A DNA stretch of 64,000 nt, taken from the NCBI GenBank assembly GCA_002798255.1, contig NWQQ01000017.1:62001-126000 (forward strand), read 5' to 3'. The stretch is from Lysobacteraceae bacterium NML95-0200. Lineage in GTDB: Bacteria > Pseudomonadota > Gammaproteobacteria > Xanthomonadales > Xanthomonadaceae. The notes under the pieces are model-generated. The model did not search any database. It saw only the letters and a list, made by a program, of their open reading frames with translations, and had not been told where the DNA came from. The position numbers and the translations under genes are program-made. Within the stretch, counting starts at the first letter, position 1. Each line of letters opens with the position of its first letter. Below are positions 36,191 to 45,782 of this stretch, piece by piece.

Positions 36191-36484
36191 ATGACGCAGT
36201 ATTTCATTTCCCGCCATCCCGGCGCGATTATTTGGGCACGCAAGCAGGGGTTTGAGGCGGTGCAGATCGCGCATCTGGATTGCGCGCTGATCCAGCCCGG
36301 CGATACGGTGATGGGGACGCTGCCAGTGCATCTGGCGGCGGAAGTTTGCCGCCGCGGTGCGCGTTATCTGCATTTGCAGGTGAATATTCCGGCGGAGCTG
36401 CGCGGTCAGGAGTTGGATGCGGAAACACTGGAACAGCTGGGGGCTTGCCTGACTGCTTTCGAGGTGCGGCGTATTGACGATTGA
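36191..36484 (+). CDS. csx16: Csx16 (VVA1548-family) CRISPR accessory protein
   Basis: A 97-residue protein. YFISRHPGAIIWARKQGF, HLDCALIQPGDTVMGTLPVH and AAEVCRRGARYLHLQVNIPA are the signature of the VVA1548/Csx16 family, found only beside type III CRISPR loci. It has been proposed to be a ring nuclease degrading cyclic oligoadenylate, which would fit its divergent position next to a CARF nuclease. ATG 36191 starts at the family N-terminus. Enzymatic role here is inference. Confidence 0.87.
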   Translation: MTQYFISRHPGAIIWARKQGFEAVQIAHLDCALIQPGDTVMGTLPVHLAAEVCRRGARYLHLQVNIPAELRGQELDAETLEQLGACLTAFEVRRIDD

Positions 36485-36547
36485 AAAAGCCAAGGCGCGG
36501 GATGGCCGCGCCTTGGCTTGGGGGAGCTGCCAATAATGGCGGGTATT

Positions 36548-37012
36548 TTATTGCACGGTGAAGTCGCGGCTTTGCAGCGGCTGGCCGTTCAGGCTGATTT
36601 CCACCTTGTAGTTGCCGGTCGGCCAGGGGTTGGTGTTGCTGATTTTGAAGGCATAGATACTGTCGTTGCCGACCATGTCCACGACTTCTTCATGCACCAG
36701 GGTGCCGTCCTGATAAGTCCAGCGTGCGCCGAGCTTTTTGCCTGCGCCATCGCCCTGGGTGTTGACCGAGGCATGGATGGTGTCCTGGGTGCCGAACTGG
36801 GTGCTGGCTTCGGCCACGCGCTTGTCATCGGCCAGGCCCTTGCCCAGCTCCAGCGCGACGATATTGATGGATGCCTGTGTTGCTGGCGGCGTGGCCAGCG
36901 CAGGTGCCGAGGCCGGCGGCGCGACCACGGCGGGTTCTTCTTTCTTTTTGCAGCCGGTGATGGCGAGTGCCGAAACCAGCGTAGCGGCAAAAATGGCGTG
37001 AGTCTTGTTCAT
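36548..37012 (-). CDS. hypothetical lipoprotein
   Basis: A 154-residue protein with lipoprotein signal (LAITGC lipobox, C21) and a KKKEEP linker followed by an alanine/proline-rich stretch. A beta-rich domain (IHASVNTQGDGAGKKLGARW, then NPWPTGNYKVEISLNGQPL) resembles Ig-like or carbohydrate-binding folds. The function is not known. It is followed upstream on the same strand by the LysM gene. Confidence 0.65.
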   Translation of the reverse strand: MNKTHAIFAATLVSALAITGCKKKEEPAVVAPPASAPALATPPATQASINIVALELGKGLADDKRVAEASTQFGTQDTIHASVNTQGDGAGKKLGARWTYQDGTLVHEEVVDMVGNDSIYAFKISNTNPWPTGNYKVEISLNGQPLQSRDFTVQ

Positions 37013-37035
37013 GGAGATTCCTTCAGGAGAGATTG

Positions 37036-37308
37036 TCAGGGCAGGCGCAGCACTTGGCCGGGGAAAATCTTGTCCGGGTCTTTGATTTCTTCCCGGTTGG
37101 CCTCGTGGATTTCTTTCCAGCGGTTGGCATCACCGTACAGGTTCTTGGCAATCTTGGACAGCGAATCGCCCGGCTTTACGGTGTAGGTTTTTTCTTGCTG
37201 CACGGTTTGGGCGCCGCCAGCGCCTTCAGCGATTTCAACACCGCCGGTGACACCGGCAAAACGCGGGTCTTTGCCGCCGTTGTTTTCAGGGGTTTGCGGG
37301 TGAGACAT
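37036..37308 (-). CDS. LysM-domain protein
   Basis: A 90-residue protein ending in one LysM domain ([20 protein letters not shown], about 42-61, through FPGQVLRLP). No signal peptide is present, like cytoplasmic LysM proteins of the Kbp/YgaU group. ATG 37308 is chosen because GGAG lies just upstream; the frame has an earlier ATG at 37320. Peptidoglycan or ligand binding is inferred from the domain. Confidence 0.8.
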   Translation of the reverse strand: MSHPQTPENNGGKDPRFAGVTGGVEIAEGAGGAQTVQQEKTYTVKPGDSLSKIAKNLYGDANRWKEIHEANREEIKDPDKIFPGQVLRLP

Positions 37309-37373
37309 GGTGAGCTCCATAAGAGTGGAGCGATGAGCATGGCAGCAGCCTTGTTAAAACCGCATCATCAAGC

Positions 37374-38198
37374 TCATTGGCGCAGGTCGCGCTGTGCAAC
37401 CGGTGGCGGGTAGCCGGGAGTGGCGCGCCAGGGGTTGATGTCGAGGCCGCCACGGCGGGTGTAACGGGCTCCAACCGAGAGTTGCTGCGGGCGGCAGTGC
37501 TGCATGATTTCGATGAAGATGCGCTCGACGCATTGCTCGTGGAACTCGCGGTGGTTGCGGAAACTCACCAGATAGCGCAGCAGCCCGGCCGGGTCGATGC
37601 GCGCGCCGTGGTAGCGGATGATGACGGTGGCCCAGTCGGGCTGGCCGGTCACCGGGCAGTTGGATTTCAACAGCTGTGATGAAAGTGCCTGCTGCACGAT
37701 TGCATCGCTGACGCTCAGATAGGCCGGGTTGGGCGGGCCGTAGTCGTCGATGTCTATTTCAATATCGTCAATGCTTTCGTGGCTGTCGGCGGCGATGGGC
37801 GCCATCGGCGGCAGGCCAAATTGCAGGCTGACCGGCGCTCCGGCGGCGGCGGATAGGTCTTGGCAGAGGCGCTCGGCCAGTGCGGCTTGGCTTGCCATAC
37901 GCTCGGCGTTGAAGGAGTTGAGATAGAGCTTGAAGGATTTGGACTCGATGAGATTGGGCGAGTCGGCAGGCACGGTGATGCGCGCCACGGCCACGCGCGG
38001 TTTGCCGCGTGCATCCAGCCAGCTCAGCTCATAAGCATTCCAGGCATCAAAGCCGATGAAGGGCAGGGCATCGCCGGCAATGCCGATGGCATCGCGGGCG
38101 CTTTGCCGCGGAATGGGAAACAAAAGGCCGGCGTCGTAGCGATCGGGATAGGCGGTTTCGCGGCCAAGTTGGCTGGTTTCCGGGCGGTTCGGGTTCAT
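37374..38198 (-). CDS. queF: NADPH-dependent 7-cyano-7-deazaguanine reductase
   Basis: A 274-residue bimodular QueF enzyme reducing preQ0 to preQ1 in queuosine synthesis. The family motif [13 protein letters not shown] is at about 85-97 and the active-site cysteine is in [14 protein letters not shown]. Length and the N-terminal half ([16 protein letters not shown]) match the YqcD/QueF long form. It is co-directional with zapE, starting 18 bases beyond its stop. Confidence 0.95.
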   Translation of the reverse strand: MNPNRPETSQLGRETAYPDRYDAGLLFPIPRQSARDAIGIAGDALPFIGFDAWNAYELSWLDARGKPRVAVARITVPADSPNLIESKSFKLYLNSFNAERMASQAALAERLCQDLSAAAGAPVSLQFGLPPMAPIAADSHESIDDIEIDIDDYGPPNPAYLSVSDAIVQQALSSQLLKSNCPVTGQPDWATVIIRYHGARIDPAGLLRYLVSFRNHREFHEQCVERIFIEIMQHCRPQQLSVGARYTRRGGLDINPWRATPGYPPPVAQRDLRQ

Positions 38199-38215
38199 GA
38201 GCGCTCCTGTGCCGG

Positions 38216-39310
38216 TCAGGCCGGCAAGTGTTCGCGCGCCAGATATTCGGCGCTTTGCATTTCAATCAGCCGCGATGCGGTGCGCTCGAAGGCATGGGCC
38301 AGACGCTCGCCCTGATACAGCGCCACCGGCGGATGGGCTGCGGTGATGATGACATTGACATGGCGGTCGTAAAACTCGTCGATGGCATTGACCAAGCGCC
38401 GCGCCGGGTCATCATTGCTGCCGTTGAAATCCGGAATGCCGCCAATCAGCACGGTGTGGAATTCCTGGGCGATTTCGATGTAGTCGGCGGCCGCGCGCGG
38501 GCCTTCGCACAGGGCGCTGAAGTCGAACCAAACAAAGCCGTGATGGCGGGCGCGGCAGGGAATCGGGCGGCCATCAACATCCAGCACCTCGGGCTTGGGC
38601 GGGGTGTGGGTCAGGGTCTGCCAACGCTCGGCCAGCCAGTCGTCGGCTTGCTGGCCGGAGATGACCTGATAGACCGGCGAGCGGGTCAACTCGCGCAGCC
38701 GGTAGTCAGTGCTGGACTGGATTTCGAACACCACGCAGTGCTGCTCCAGCAGGGCGATGGCGGGCAGGAAGCGTGCCCGTTGCAGACCATCCTTGTAGAG
38801 ATTGGCCGGTACGGTATTGGAGGTGGTCACCAGTACCACACCTTCGGCAAACAGATGCTCCAGAAGGCGTGCCAGCAGCATGGCATCGCCGATGTCGGTG
38901 ACGAAAAACTCGTCCAGCACCAGTACCCGCATTTCCTGCCGCCACTGCCGGGCGATGGCGGCCATCGGGTCGCGCTCGCCACTATGCTGCTTGAGGCGCT
39001 CGTGCAGTTCGCGCATGAAGCGGTGGAAATGGGCGCGGCGTTTTTCCGCAAAATCGAGCGAATCAAAAAACAAATCGACCATGAAGGTCTTGCCGCGCCC
39101 CACGCCACCCCAGAGGTACAGCCCTTGTGGGGCGGTGGCAGTCGGTTTGTTGCCAAACAGCCGGGCGATGAGTCCGGGGGATTCGGCCGGGCGGGAGAGT
39201 TCACGGTGCAGACGGTCAAGCTCGACCATCACTGCGCGCTGCGCCGGGTCGTCCTGCCATTGGCCGCGCTCGATACCGGCCTGATAAAGCTGGCTGGGGG
39301 ATGCGCTCAT
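38216..39310 (-). CDS. zapE: cell division protein ZapE (AFG1-like ATPase)
   Basis: A 364-residue P-loop ATPase. Walker [14 protein letters not shown] is at about 67-79 and Walker [12 protein letters not shown] at about 128-138. The AFG1/ZapE family in bacteria associates with the Z ring under low oxygen or heat stress. The start overlaps the preceding hydrolase stop by four bases. Confidence 0.92.
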   Translation of the reverse strand: MSASPSQLYQAGIERGQWQDDPAQRAVMVELDRLHRELSRPAESPGLIARLFGNKPTATAPQGLYLWGGVGRGKTFMVDLFFDSLDFAEKRRAHFHRFMRELHERLKQHSGERDPMAAIARQWRQEMRVLVLDEFFVTDIGDAMLLARLLEHLFAEGVVLVTTSNTVPANLYKDGLQRARFLPAIALLEQHCVVFEIQSSTDYRLRELTRSPVYQVISGQQADDWLAERWQTLTHTPPKPEVLDVDGRPIPCRARHHGFVWFDFSALCEGPRAAADYIEIAQEFHTVLIGGIPDFNGSNDDPARRLVNAIDEFYDRHVNVIITAAHPPVALYQGERLAHAFERTASRLIEMQSAEYLAREHLPA

Positions 39311-39993
39311 TGCGACACTTCGCTCTCAGCCAGTGGCAGCGGCAGCCAGTGTCTGGCGGTGTTTTTGATAACGCCGCGCAGATCCACCAGCTTGCCGTGG
39401 AAAAAGTGCGAGGCGCCGGGCATGCGTACCAGGGTCAATTGCGGCGGCTGGCTGTCTTCCAGCCAGTGATATACCGCATCCGGGTCAACCACTTCGTCTT
39501 CTTCACCCTGTACCACCAGCCACGGCATTGAAGGCGTGGGCGCGGCAAAATCCCAGCGCCCGGCAGGCGGTGCCAATGAAATCAGTGCATCAGGCTGGAG
39601 TGTGGCGCTGGCCTGGATGGAGACGTAAGCGCCAAAGCTGAAACCCGCCAGCCATAGCGCGCTGTCGGGGTGATGCTGGCGCACCCAGTCGGCCACTACC
39701 GCCAAGTCTTGTTGTTCGCCCTGGCCGTGGTCGAACTGCCCCGCCGAATGGCCAGTGCCACGGAAATTGAAGCGTACAGTGACGATGCCGAGCTCACGCA
39801 GCGCGCGCGCGCTCATCGTCACTACCTTGTTGTTCATGGTGCCGCCTGCGGTGGGCAGCGGGTGGCAGAGGATGGCGATGAGCGGCTGGCGGCGGGCTGT
39901 GGCAGCGGGAAATTCGACTATGGCTTCCAGCCGCCCGGCAGGGCCGGAAAGCTCAAGCGTGGCGTCTTGGCTGGGGAATGCAGGTTGATTCAT
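39307..39993 (-). CDS. alpha/beta hydrolase (dienelactone hydrolase-like)
   Basis: A 228-residue cytoplasmic hydrolase. CHPLPTAGGTMNNKVV is near the N-terminus, the nucleophile elbow is AGFSFGAY (GxSxG, about residue 115), and aspartate and histidine lie in GEEDEVVDPDAV and ASHFFHGK. This small family is widespread and its substrate unknown. The stop overlaps zapE's start. Confidence 0.82.
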   Translation of the reverse strand: MNQPAFPSQDATLELSGPAGRLEAIVEFPAATARRQPLIAILCHPLPTAGGTMNNKVVTMSARALRELGIVTVRFNFRGTGHSAGQFDHGQGEQQDLAVVADWVRQHHPDSALWLAGFSFGAYVSIQASATLQPDALISLAPPAGRWDFAAPTPSMPWLVVQGEEDEVVDPDAVYHWLEDSQPPQLTLVRMPGASHFFHGKLVDLRGVIKNTARHWLPLPLAESEVSQ

Positions 39994-40002
39994 GCGGGCA
40001 TT

Positions 40003-41706
40003 TTAATGGCGCGGGTTGAAGTCCAGCAGCAGCGGGTCATGGTCGGAGCTGCGCAGTGGCGAGGCCTCGGGCTTACGGCTGCCTTCGGCTTCATCGGCAT
40101 TGATATGCCATTCGTACGCGGCGGTGAGCCATGTGCGCATGAGGGGATTCACGAAAGCATGATCCAGTCGCCCGGCCTGGCCTTCATACACATAGGAGTA
40201 CGGCTGTTGCACGCCAAGTGCGGCAAAGGCGTCTTGCCAGCCATGCGCCAGCAGCCAGCGCGGCGGGTCTTCCATGGCATAGGCATTGAAGTCACCGAGC
40301 ATCACCACTGGCTGTCCGGCGTATTGGCTCTGCACCCAGCCATCGAGCTGCCTGACCGATTCAAGCCGGGTGGCATTCCAGCATGACTGTCCATCGCGCT
40401 GGTTGCTATCGGCAGCGCGTGCATTGCGGCAACCCTTGGATTTGAGATGGTTGGCAATCACCACGAAGGGTGCGCTGGCATCGGTGCGGAAACGTGCAGC
40501 GATGGCGGGGCGGCTGAAGCGGGCAAACGGTCCGCGATCAAGCACCTTGGGCGGCTCCAGAAGCTGCACCTTGCTGCTGCGATAAATCATGCCATTGCGG
40601 ATGGCGTCTTGATTGGCATTGGCCGCCACCGGCACGGCGCGCCAGTCGCCGCCGTGGCGGGCATTGAGTGCCGCCAGCAGTTGCGATTCGGCAGCCAGTG
40701 CGTCCTGGCCGTCATTTTCCAGCTCCATCAGGGCGATGATGTCGGCATCCAGTGCGGTCAGCGCTGCGATATGCCCGGCCAATTGCTGCTGGTAGCGCTC
40801 ATGGTTTTGGGCGCCGCGCGGGGTAGGAAAACCGCCGCCCTGACCATCACCATTGAACAGGTTCTCCAGATTGAACGCGGCTATGCGCAGGCGACCCTGG
40901 CGGATTGGGGCTGTCGGTGCAGCTTGCGGCTGGATGTTCAGTGCCTGCCCCAGTTGCAGGTGATAGCGGCCAAAGCGCTCATCGATGATGCCCTCGGCAG
41001 CATGCAGCTGGCTGCCCAGGCGCGGGATTTCATGGCGCATCGCGCTGCGACCTTCGGCATCGGCCAGCCACAGGCTGCGGGCGCGGTTCTCGGCGGCCAG
41101 CTGGTTGGCCGCAGCACCGGGCAGAGCCAGCTCGGTGGGCGTCCATAGCCGTCCGCCAAAAGCAGCCTGCCAGCGTCCAAAGCGGGCGGCATGCTGGCTG
41201 CCGGTCAGGGTCAGCGGTACGCTGATTTTGACGCGCATGGCCTCGAGCCTTTCCCAATCGGCTTCGCGCTCAGGTGCCTGGCGGATTTCTCGTGCGGCGG
41301 GCATTGCGCGGGCGCGCATGGGCAGGGTGTTTGTCACCTGCACGGCGGTGATATGGCTGTTGTTCTGGGTATCAAGCTCAAGCACCGTGCCAGTGACGGC
41401 AAGGCTGGTGCCGACTTGCAGATTATCGGGCGCTCCCAGCAGAAACACCGCATCGGAGGTGCTGTCATCGCCATCGCCCGCATCCTGCAGGCTGAACATC
41501 CAGCCGTCTTTGGTTTTGATGCGCGCAGTGATGACGCCTGTCACCTGCACTTGCTGCCCCTGCAATGGGCTTGTATTGCCAGAGCCTTGTAGTTGACCAA
41601 TGGCAAGCCCCTTGCCGGGGGCTATCTGGCTGGCAGCAAGGCAGCCGGCAAGGGCAAGGCTAAGTGCCGCAGTCAGCGGCAGTTTCGGTGCAACGGAGAT
41701 TTTCAT
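40003..41706 (-). CDS. ExeM/NucH-family extracellular endonuclease/phosphatase, lipoprotein
   Basis: A 567-residue exported nuclease-type protein. The lipoprotein signal ends LALAGC. An OB-fold-like part (QQVQVTGVITARIKTKDGWM) is followed by an endonuclease/exonuclease/phosphatase domain from about 270: FNLENLFNGDG, then LMELENDG, HLKSKG, MLGDFNAY and SDHDPLLLDF carry the metal and catalytic residues. ATG 41706 is chosen because the lipoprotein signal starts there. Extracellular DNA or phosphoester cleavage is expected from the family. Confidence 0.88.
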   Translation of the reverse strand: MKISVAPKLPLTAALSLALAGCLAASQIAPGKGLAIGQLQGSGNTSPLQGQQVQVTGVITARIKTKDGWMFSLQDAGDGDDSTSDAVFLLGAPDNLQVGTSLAVTGTVLELDTQNNSHITAVQVTNTLPMRARAMPAAREIRQAPEREADWERLEAMRVKISVPLTLTGSQHAARFGRWQAAFGGRLWTPTELALPGAAANQLAAENRARSLWLADAEGRSAMRHEIPRLGSQLHAAEGIIDERFGRYHLQLGQALNIQPQAAPTAPIRQGRLRIAAFNLENLFNGDGQGGGFPTPRGAQNHERYQQQLAGHIAALTALDADIIALMELENDGQDALAAESQLLAALNARHGGDWRAVPVAANANQDAIRNGMIYRSSKVQLLEPPKVLDRGPFARFSRPAIAARFRTDASAPFVVIANHLKSKGCRNARAADSNQRDGQSCWNATRLESVRQLDGWVQSQYAGQPVVMLGDFNAYAMEDPPRWLLAHGWQDAFAALGVQQPYSYVYEGQAGRLDHAFVNPLMRTWLTAAYEWHINADEAEGSRKPEASPLRSSDHDPLLLDFNPRH

Positions 41707-41715
41707 GAACTTGGC

Positions 41716-41742
41716 AAAAACAAACGCCGCCCGAAGGCGGCG
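41716..41742 (-). terminator. terminator after cytochrome c gene
   Basis: A 7-bp GC stem (CGCCGCC/GGCGGCG, tetraloop) followed on the minus strand by TTTGTTTTT. It lies between the cytochrome stop and the ExeM-like start. Confidence 0.8.
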
Positions 41743-41760
41743 CATGCAATAGATGAGGGC

Positions 41761-42255
41761 TTACTTGCTTTGCGCAACCATCCAGTCAACGCTGGCAATC
41801 ACTTGCTCGTCGGTCAGTGCCGGATTGCCGCCGCGGGCGGGCATCGTGCCGGTAGCGCCGGTGAAGCCCTCGATGGCGTGCCTGTGCAGGGTTTCAAGGC
41901 CGGACTTGGCAAGACGTGCGCCAATGCCTGCAGCGTTCAGCATCGGGGCGCCACCTGCGCCCGAGGTATGGCAGCCGGTGCACAGGCTGTTGTAGATGAC
42001 TTCGCCATCAAGCGTGCCGCCATAAGCTGCCTGCGAAGTCGCGGCTTTGGCCGCCGCCGCCGCAGCAGCCGCGGCCAGCGCTGCACCAGTGGAGCCCGAA
42101 TACACCGCGCCAATCGGTGACAAGCGTTCAGCGGTCTGAGCTTTGACCTCGGGCGCCATTTTTTGCGGCAACAGCGTGTCGGTATTGCGCACAAACAAAA
42201 CCAATGCCACGGCTGCAACGGCCAAGGGAACGATCAGCGAGGAAAACTTTTTCAT
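41761..42255 (-). CDS. cytochrome c5-like c-type cytochrome
   Basis: A 164-residue periplasmic or membrane-anchored electron carrier. An N-terminal span (about 8-24) is followed by an alanine-rich linker, a single haem motif CTGCH at about 92-96 and the axial methionine in TMPARGG. It matches the cytochrome c5 family. A partner oxidase or reductase cannot be identified from position. Confidence 0.88.
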   Translation of the reverse strand: MKKFSSLIVPLAVAAVALVLFVRNTDTLLPQKMAPEVKAQTAERLSPIGAVYSGSTGAALAAAAAAAAAKAATSQAAYGGTLDGEVIYNSLCTGCHTSGAGGAPMLNAAGIGARLAKSGLETLHRHAIEGFTGATGTMPARGGNPALTDEQVIASVDWMVAQSK

Positions 42256-42350
42256 AAGCTCTAAGGAGTGCTTTTCACGGACGGACTTCTCCGAATGACC
42301 ATAAGGACAAACGGGCGGTTGACAAGTATAAGGCCGCAGGCAGGCCGGGA

Positions 42351-43208
42351 CTAGGGTGTGGCGAGGAACTGGGTCAATACTGCAGCCACCTCTGCCGGTG
42401 TTTCCATGTGCAGATGGTGGCTGCCGGGCAGGAAATGCGCCTGACCGTTGCCAAGTGCGGCCACCAGGCGACGGCGCTGGTCATCGGGCAAATAGGGCTG
42501 TGCGGGCGTGGCGAACACCACTTGGGTGGGGCATTCAATGCTGGCCAGCAGGGCGGCGATTTGCGCTTCGACTGGGCGCAGGAAGGTCGGCACCATCAGC
42601 CGCTGGTCACTGGACCAGACCAGCCCTTCCGGCACCTGCTGCACGCCACGCTCGACAAGCAGCCGCGCGACCGGCTCGCTCATCTGGTTGGCGGCCATGC
42701 GAGCCGAGATGGCAGGCGCGATTTGGCTGAACACGCGCTTGTTTTTGCCGCGCAGGGCGCGTGCGGCAGTCACCGATTCACGCATCCGTTGCCCGGCTTC
42801 TTCTGCCGGGTGGGTCAGGCTGCCCAGGGCTTCGATGCAGGCAAGTTTTTCCACGCGCTCGGGTGCCGCGGCCGCCACCAGACTGGCAATGGCCGCGCCC
42901 ATGGAGTGCCCCAGCAGGCCAAAACGCTCCCAGCCCAAGGCATCGGCGACATCCAGCACATGGTGTACCGCAAGCTCGAAGGTATAGGGGATGCCGGCAG
43001 GCAGATGCACGCTATGCCCGTGGCCGGGCAGGTCGATGGCAACCAGCTCGATATCGTGCAGATGCTGTGCCAGCGGCAGGAAGCTGGCGGCATTGTCCAG
43101 CCAGCCATGCAGTGCCAGCACACGCGGCTGGCCGCTTTGGCCGCCACGCAATGCCGCAATCGGGCCAATGGCGATATCGATACGGGTTTCTTGCAGGGAG
43201 ATGGACAA
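42351..43208 (-). CDS. alpha/beta hydrolase fold protein
   Basis: A 285-residue hydrolase. LALHGWLDNAASFLPLAQHL is near the N-terminus, the oxyanion region is AIDLPGHGHS, the GHSMG nucleophile elbow is at about 103-107, and the catalytic histidine lies in LPGSHHLHMETP. The reading frame continues upstream into hemH, but TTG at 43208 (preceded by GAGAG) gives a normal N-terminus, so I chose that rare start. An ATG at 43262 would overlap hemH by 29 bases. Substrate unknown. Confidence 0.78.
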   Translation of the reverse strand: MSISLQETRIDIAIGPIAALRGGQSGQPRVLALHGWLDNAASFLPLAQHLHDIELVAIDLPGHGHSVHLPAGIPYTFELAVHHVLDVADALGWERFGLLGHSMGAAIASLVAAAAPERVEKLACIEALGSLTHPAEEAGQRMRESVTAARALRGKNKRVFSQIAPAISARMAANQMSEPVARLLVERGVQQVPEGLVWSSDQRLMVPTFLRPVEAQIAALLASIECPTQVVFATPAQPYLPDDQRRRLVAALGNGQAHFLPGSHHLHMETPAEVAAVLTQFLATP

Positions 43209-43233
43209 GGCAGACTCTCGTTGGCAGGACAGT

Positions 43234-44202
43234 TCAGCGCGGCAGCAGCGCTGCCAGCGCATCGACATGTGCCGGGCTATCGTTGAGGCAGGGGATATAG
43301 CGCAATGCGGCGCCACCGGCAGCGCGGAAGGCCTCGGCGTTTTGCTCGGTGATTTCTTCCAGCGTTTCCAGGCAGTCCACGGCAAAACCGGGGCAGACCA
43401 CATCCAAGGTGCGGGTGCCGTCACGCCCCAGTTGCTCCAGCGTTGGCAGGGTATAGGGCTGCAGCCAGCGCTCGCGGCCAAAGCGCGACTGGTAGGTCAG
43501 CAGGATTTCCTCGCGGGGAATATCCAGCGCGGCGGCAATCGCGGCGGTGCTGGCCTCGCATTGTGCGGCATAAGGGTCGCCCGCTCGCACCAGACGCTCG
43601 GGGATACCGTGGTAGGAGAACACCAGCTTTTCGCCACGCCCATGCTGCGCCCAGTGTTGCCGGATGCGCCCGGCAATGGCCGCTGCCCAGGCCGGATGCT
43701 GGTGATAATCGCGTATCAGCTGCAGGCGGGTATCGGCAAAACGCTGTTGCAGGGCGGCCACGGCATCCTCCACCGAGCCGGTGGTGGTGGTGGAATATTG
43801 CGGATACAGCGGCAATACGGTGATGTCCCGATGGCCCTCGTCGTGCAGTGCTTGCACCACCTTGGCAAGCGCCGGCTCGCCATAGCGCATTGCTGTGCGT
43901 ACTTGCCAGCCATCCAGTGCGTTGTCCATGGCCTTGGCAAGACGCAGGCCATAGGCCAGCAGTGGTGAACCTTCGGGCATCCAGATTTCGGCATATTTTT
44001 CTGCCACCGCCGGGCTTCTGCGCGGCAGGATGACCCAGTCCAGCAAGGGCTTCCAGATGAAATGCGGAATCTGCACCACACGCTTGTCGGTGAGAAATTC
44101 ACGCAAATAACGGCGCACGGCCTCGGCCGTGGGGGCGGAGGGGGTGCCGAGGTTGACAATAACCAGGGCGCGCGACTTCGGGGCTGGCATGGGGGCTGGC
44201 AT
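43234..44202 (-). CDS. hemH: ferrochelatase
   Basis: About 322 residues; inserts iron into protoporphyrin IX in the last step of haem synthesis. Family sequences are ALVIVNLGTPSAPTAEAVRR near the N-terminus, VFSYHGIPERL with the catalytic histidine at about 205-210, and CPGFAVDCLETLEEI with the conserved glutamate. The start was set at ATG 44202, shortly before the conserved core; ATG 44235 would add eleven residues of unlikely sequence. It probably shares a transcript with the downstream hydrolase. Confidence 0.93.
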   Translation of the reverse strand: MPAPMPAPKSRALVIVNLGTPSAPTAEAVRRYLREFLTDKRVVQIPHFIWKPLLDWVILPRRSPAVAEKYAEIWMPEGSPLLAYGLRLAKAMDNALDGWQVRTAMRYGEPALAKVVQALHDEGHRDITVLPLYPQYSTTTTGSVEDAVAALQQRFADTRLQLIRDYHQHPAWAAAIAGRIRQHWAQHGRGEKLVFSYHGIPERLVRAGDPYAAQCEASTAAIAAALDIPREEILLTYQSRFGRERWLQPYTLPTLEQLGRDGTRTLDVVCPGFAVDCLETLEEITEQNAEAFRAAGGAALRYIPCLNDSPAHVDALAALLPR

Positions 44203-44314
44203 AGGTGGGCAAGCATACCTGCCTTGGCCGGGCAATGCGCGGTTTACCTTCTGGCCGGGATTATGGTCAGCGCTGCCGTTATGCTGATACGCAACTTTTT
44301 ACGGATTCAGGCTC

Positions 44315-45178
44315 ATGCGCAAAATCAAGGCTTTGGCGTTTGCCGCCGCACTTTCAGTTGCGGTGCCGGTCATGGCAGGCCAGCACGAAGATGCCCGCGC
44401 TCGCGATGCGGTACGGGTATTGAACGAGAATCTGGCGATTCCCGAGTCAGCGATTCCCGACAAGCTGTTCGACGAGGCGCGCGGGATTATCGTGGTGCCG
44501 GAAACCATCAAGGCCGGGTTGATTTTTGGTGGCCGTCGCGGCCTTGGCCTGATGTCGGTGAAAACCACCGACGGCAGCTGGTCCAATCCGGTATTCATCA
44601 AACTGATTGGTGGCAGCGTGGGTTTCCAGGCCGGGGTGCAGGCTTCGGACATCATCCTGGTGATTCGCAATGACCGGGGCGTGCAGAACATCGTCAACGG
44701 TAAATTCACCCTGGGTGCGGATGCGGCAGCGGCGGCCGGGCCGGTGGGGCGCAATGCCTCGGCCATGACCGATGCGCAGTTCAAGGCGGAAATCTGGTCA
44801 TGGTCGCGCTCGCGCGGGCTGTTTGCCGGGGTGGCTTTGGATGGCGCGGTACTGAGAATCGACGATGACGCCAATCAGGCCGTGTATGGTCAGGGCGTGA
44901 CCCCGCGCATGATTTTTGAAAACCGCGCGCCGCAGCCGGGCAGCCAGGCCACTGTAGCCATGCGCGATGCGCTGGAAGAAGCCAGCGCCACGGCGCGCAG
45001 CCGTCGCGCCCCGGTACAGCAACAGGCGCCGCAGTATGCCCCGGTGGCGCAGCCTGATGGGCACATGCCCACGCCCGGCATACCGCAGCCCGCACTACAA
45101 GCTGTGCAGCCGCAGCAGCCACAAAATCCACCGCAACAGGGGGGCGTGGTGACCACACCATTGCCACCGGTTGAATGA
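44315..45178 (+). CDS. SYLF-domain (YSC84-like) lipid-binding protein
   Basis: A 287-residue exported protein with signal peptide ending VPVMA. The SYLF domain (about 30-210) shows AIPDKLFDEARGIIVVP, IFGGRRGLGLMSVKT and GGSVGFQAGVQASDIILVI. SYLF proteins bind phosphoinositides or other lipids. The C-terminal 60 residues are proline/glutamine-rich and probably disordered. It precedes the tat genes on the same strand but is separated by 42 bases. Confidence 0.85.
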   Translation: MRKIKALAFAAALSVAVPVMAGQHEDARARDAVRVLNENLAIPESAIPDKLFDEARGIIVVPETIKAGLIFGGRRGLGLMSVKTTDGSWSNPVFIKLIGGSVGFQAGVQASDIILVIRNDRGVQNIVNGKFTLGADAAAAAGPVGRNASAMTDAQFKAEIWSWSRSRGLFAGVALDGAVLRIDDDANQAVYGQGVTPRMIFENRAPQPGSQATVAMRDALEEASATARSRRAPVQQQAPQYAPVAQPDGHMPTPGIPQPALQAVQPQQPQNPPQQGGVVTTPLPPVE

Positions 45179-45220
45179 TGCTGCGTTATCCTTGCCGTTT
45201 CAGCTTTCTAGTGGGTGGCA

Positions 45221-45448
45221 ATGATGGTCGGTTGGCGTGAACTTCTGATTCTGCTGGTCATCGTGCTGGTGGTTTTCGGCACCACGCGATTGACCCGTGG
45301 CATGCGCGACCTTGGCAAAGGGGTGCGCGAATTCAAAAAAGGCATGCGCGAGCCGGAGGACGAGCCGCAGGCGCTTGAGGATGCGCGCAACAAAGCCACA
45401 TCTGCCACGGCGCAAAGCCGCGAGGATAGCCATCAGCACAAGCCCTGA
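45221..45448 (+). CDS. tatA: Sec-independent translocase protein TatA
   Basis: A 75-residue membrane protein that forms the Tat channel. The short N-terminal span ([13 protein letters not shown]) is followed by an amphipathic helix with [20 protein letters not shown], then an acidic tail. ATG 45221 is preferred over GTG 45215. First gene of tatABC. Confidence 0.9.
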   Translation: MMVGWRELLILLVIVLVVFGTTRLTRGMRDLGKGVREFKKGMREPEDEPQALEDARNKATSATAQSREDSHQHKP

Positions 45449-45473
45449 TGGCTGACCGCGCAGGCATTGGGCG

Positions 45474-45782
45474 ATGTTTGAAGTCAGTTTCCCCGAACTC
45501 ATCATCCTGGCAGTGATTGTGCTGCTGGTGCTGGGGCCTGAGCGGCTGCCGCGTGCGGCGCGGTTTGCCGGGCTGTGGGTGCGCCGTGCGCGTGCGCACT
45601 GGCACAAGCTCAAGAGCGAGTTTGAAGAAGAGCTGCATCTCGAGGAGATGCGCCGCAATATGGAAGCCACGCGCAAGGCTTTGGCACAGATGGAGGCCGA
45701 AGCCCGTCAATTGGAGGCAGAAACCGCAGCCAAGGCCGCAGCAGGTGAAAGCCAGCGTACTGATGGCGGAGAGCGTCGATGA
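45474..45782 (+). CDS. tatB: Sec-independent translocase protein TatB
   Basis: A 102-residue subunit recruiting twin-arginine signals. MFEVSFPELIILAVIVLLVL and GPERLPRAARFAGLWVRRAR match TatB (the E and the GPERLP hinge). A charged coiled-coil tail follows. The stop overlaps tatC's start by four bases. Confidence 0.92.
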   Translation: MFEVSFPELIILAVIVLLVLGPERLPRAARFAGLWVRRARAHWHKLKSEFEEELHLEEMRRNMEATRKALAQMEAEARQLEAETAAKAAAGESQRTDGGERR

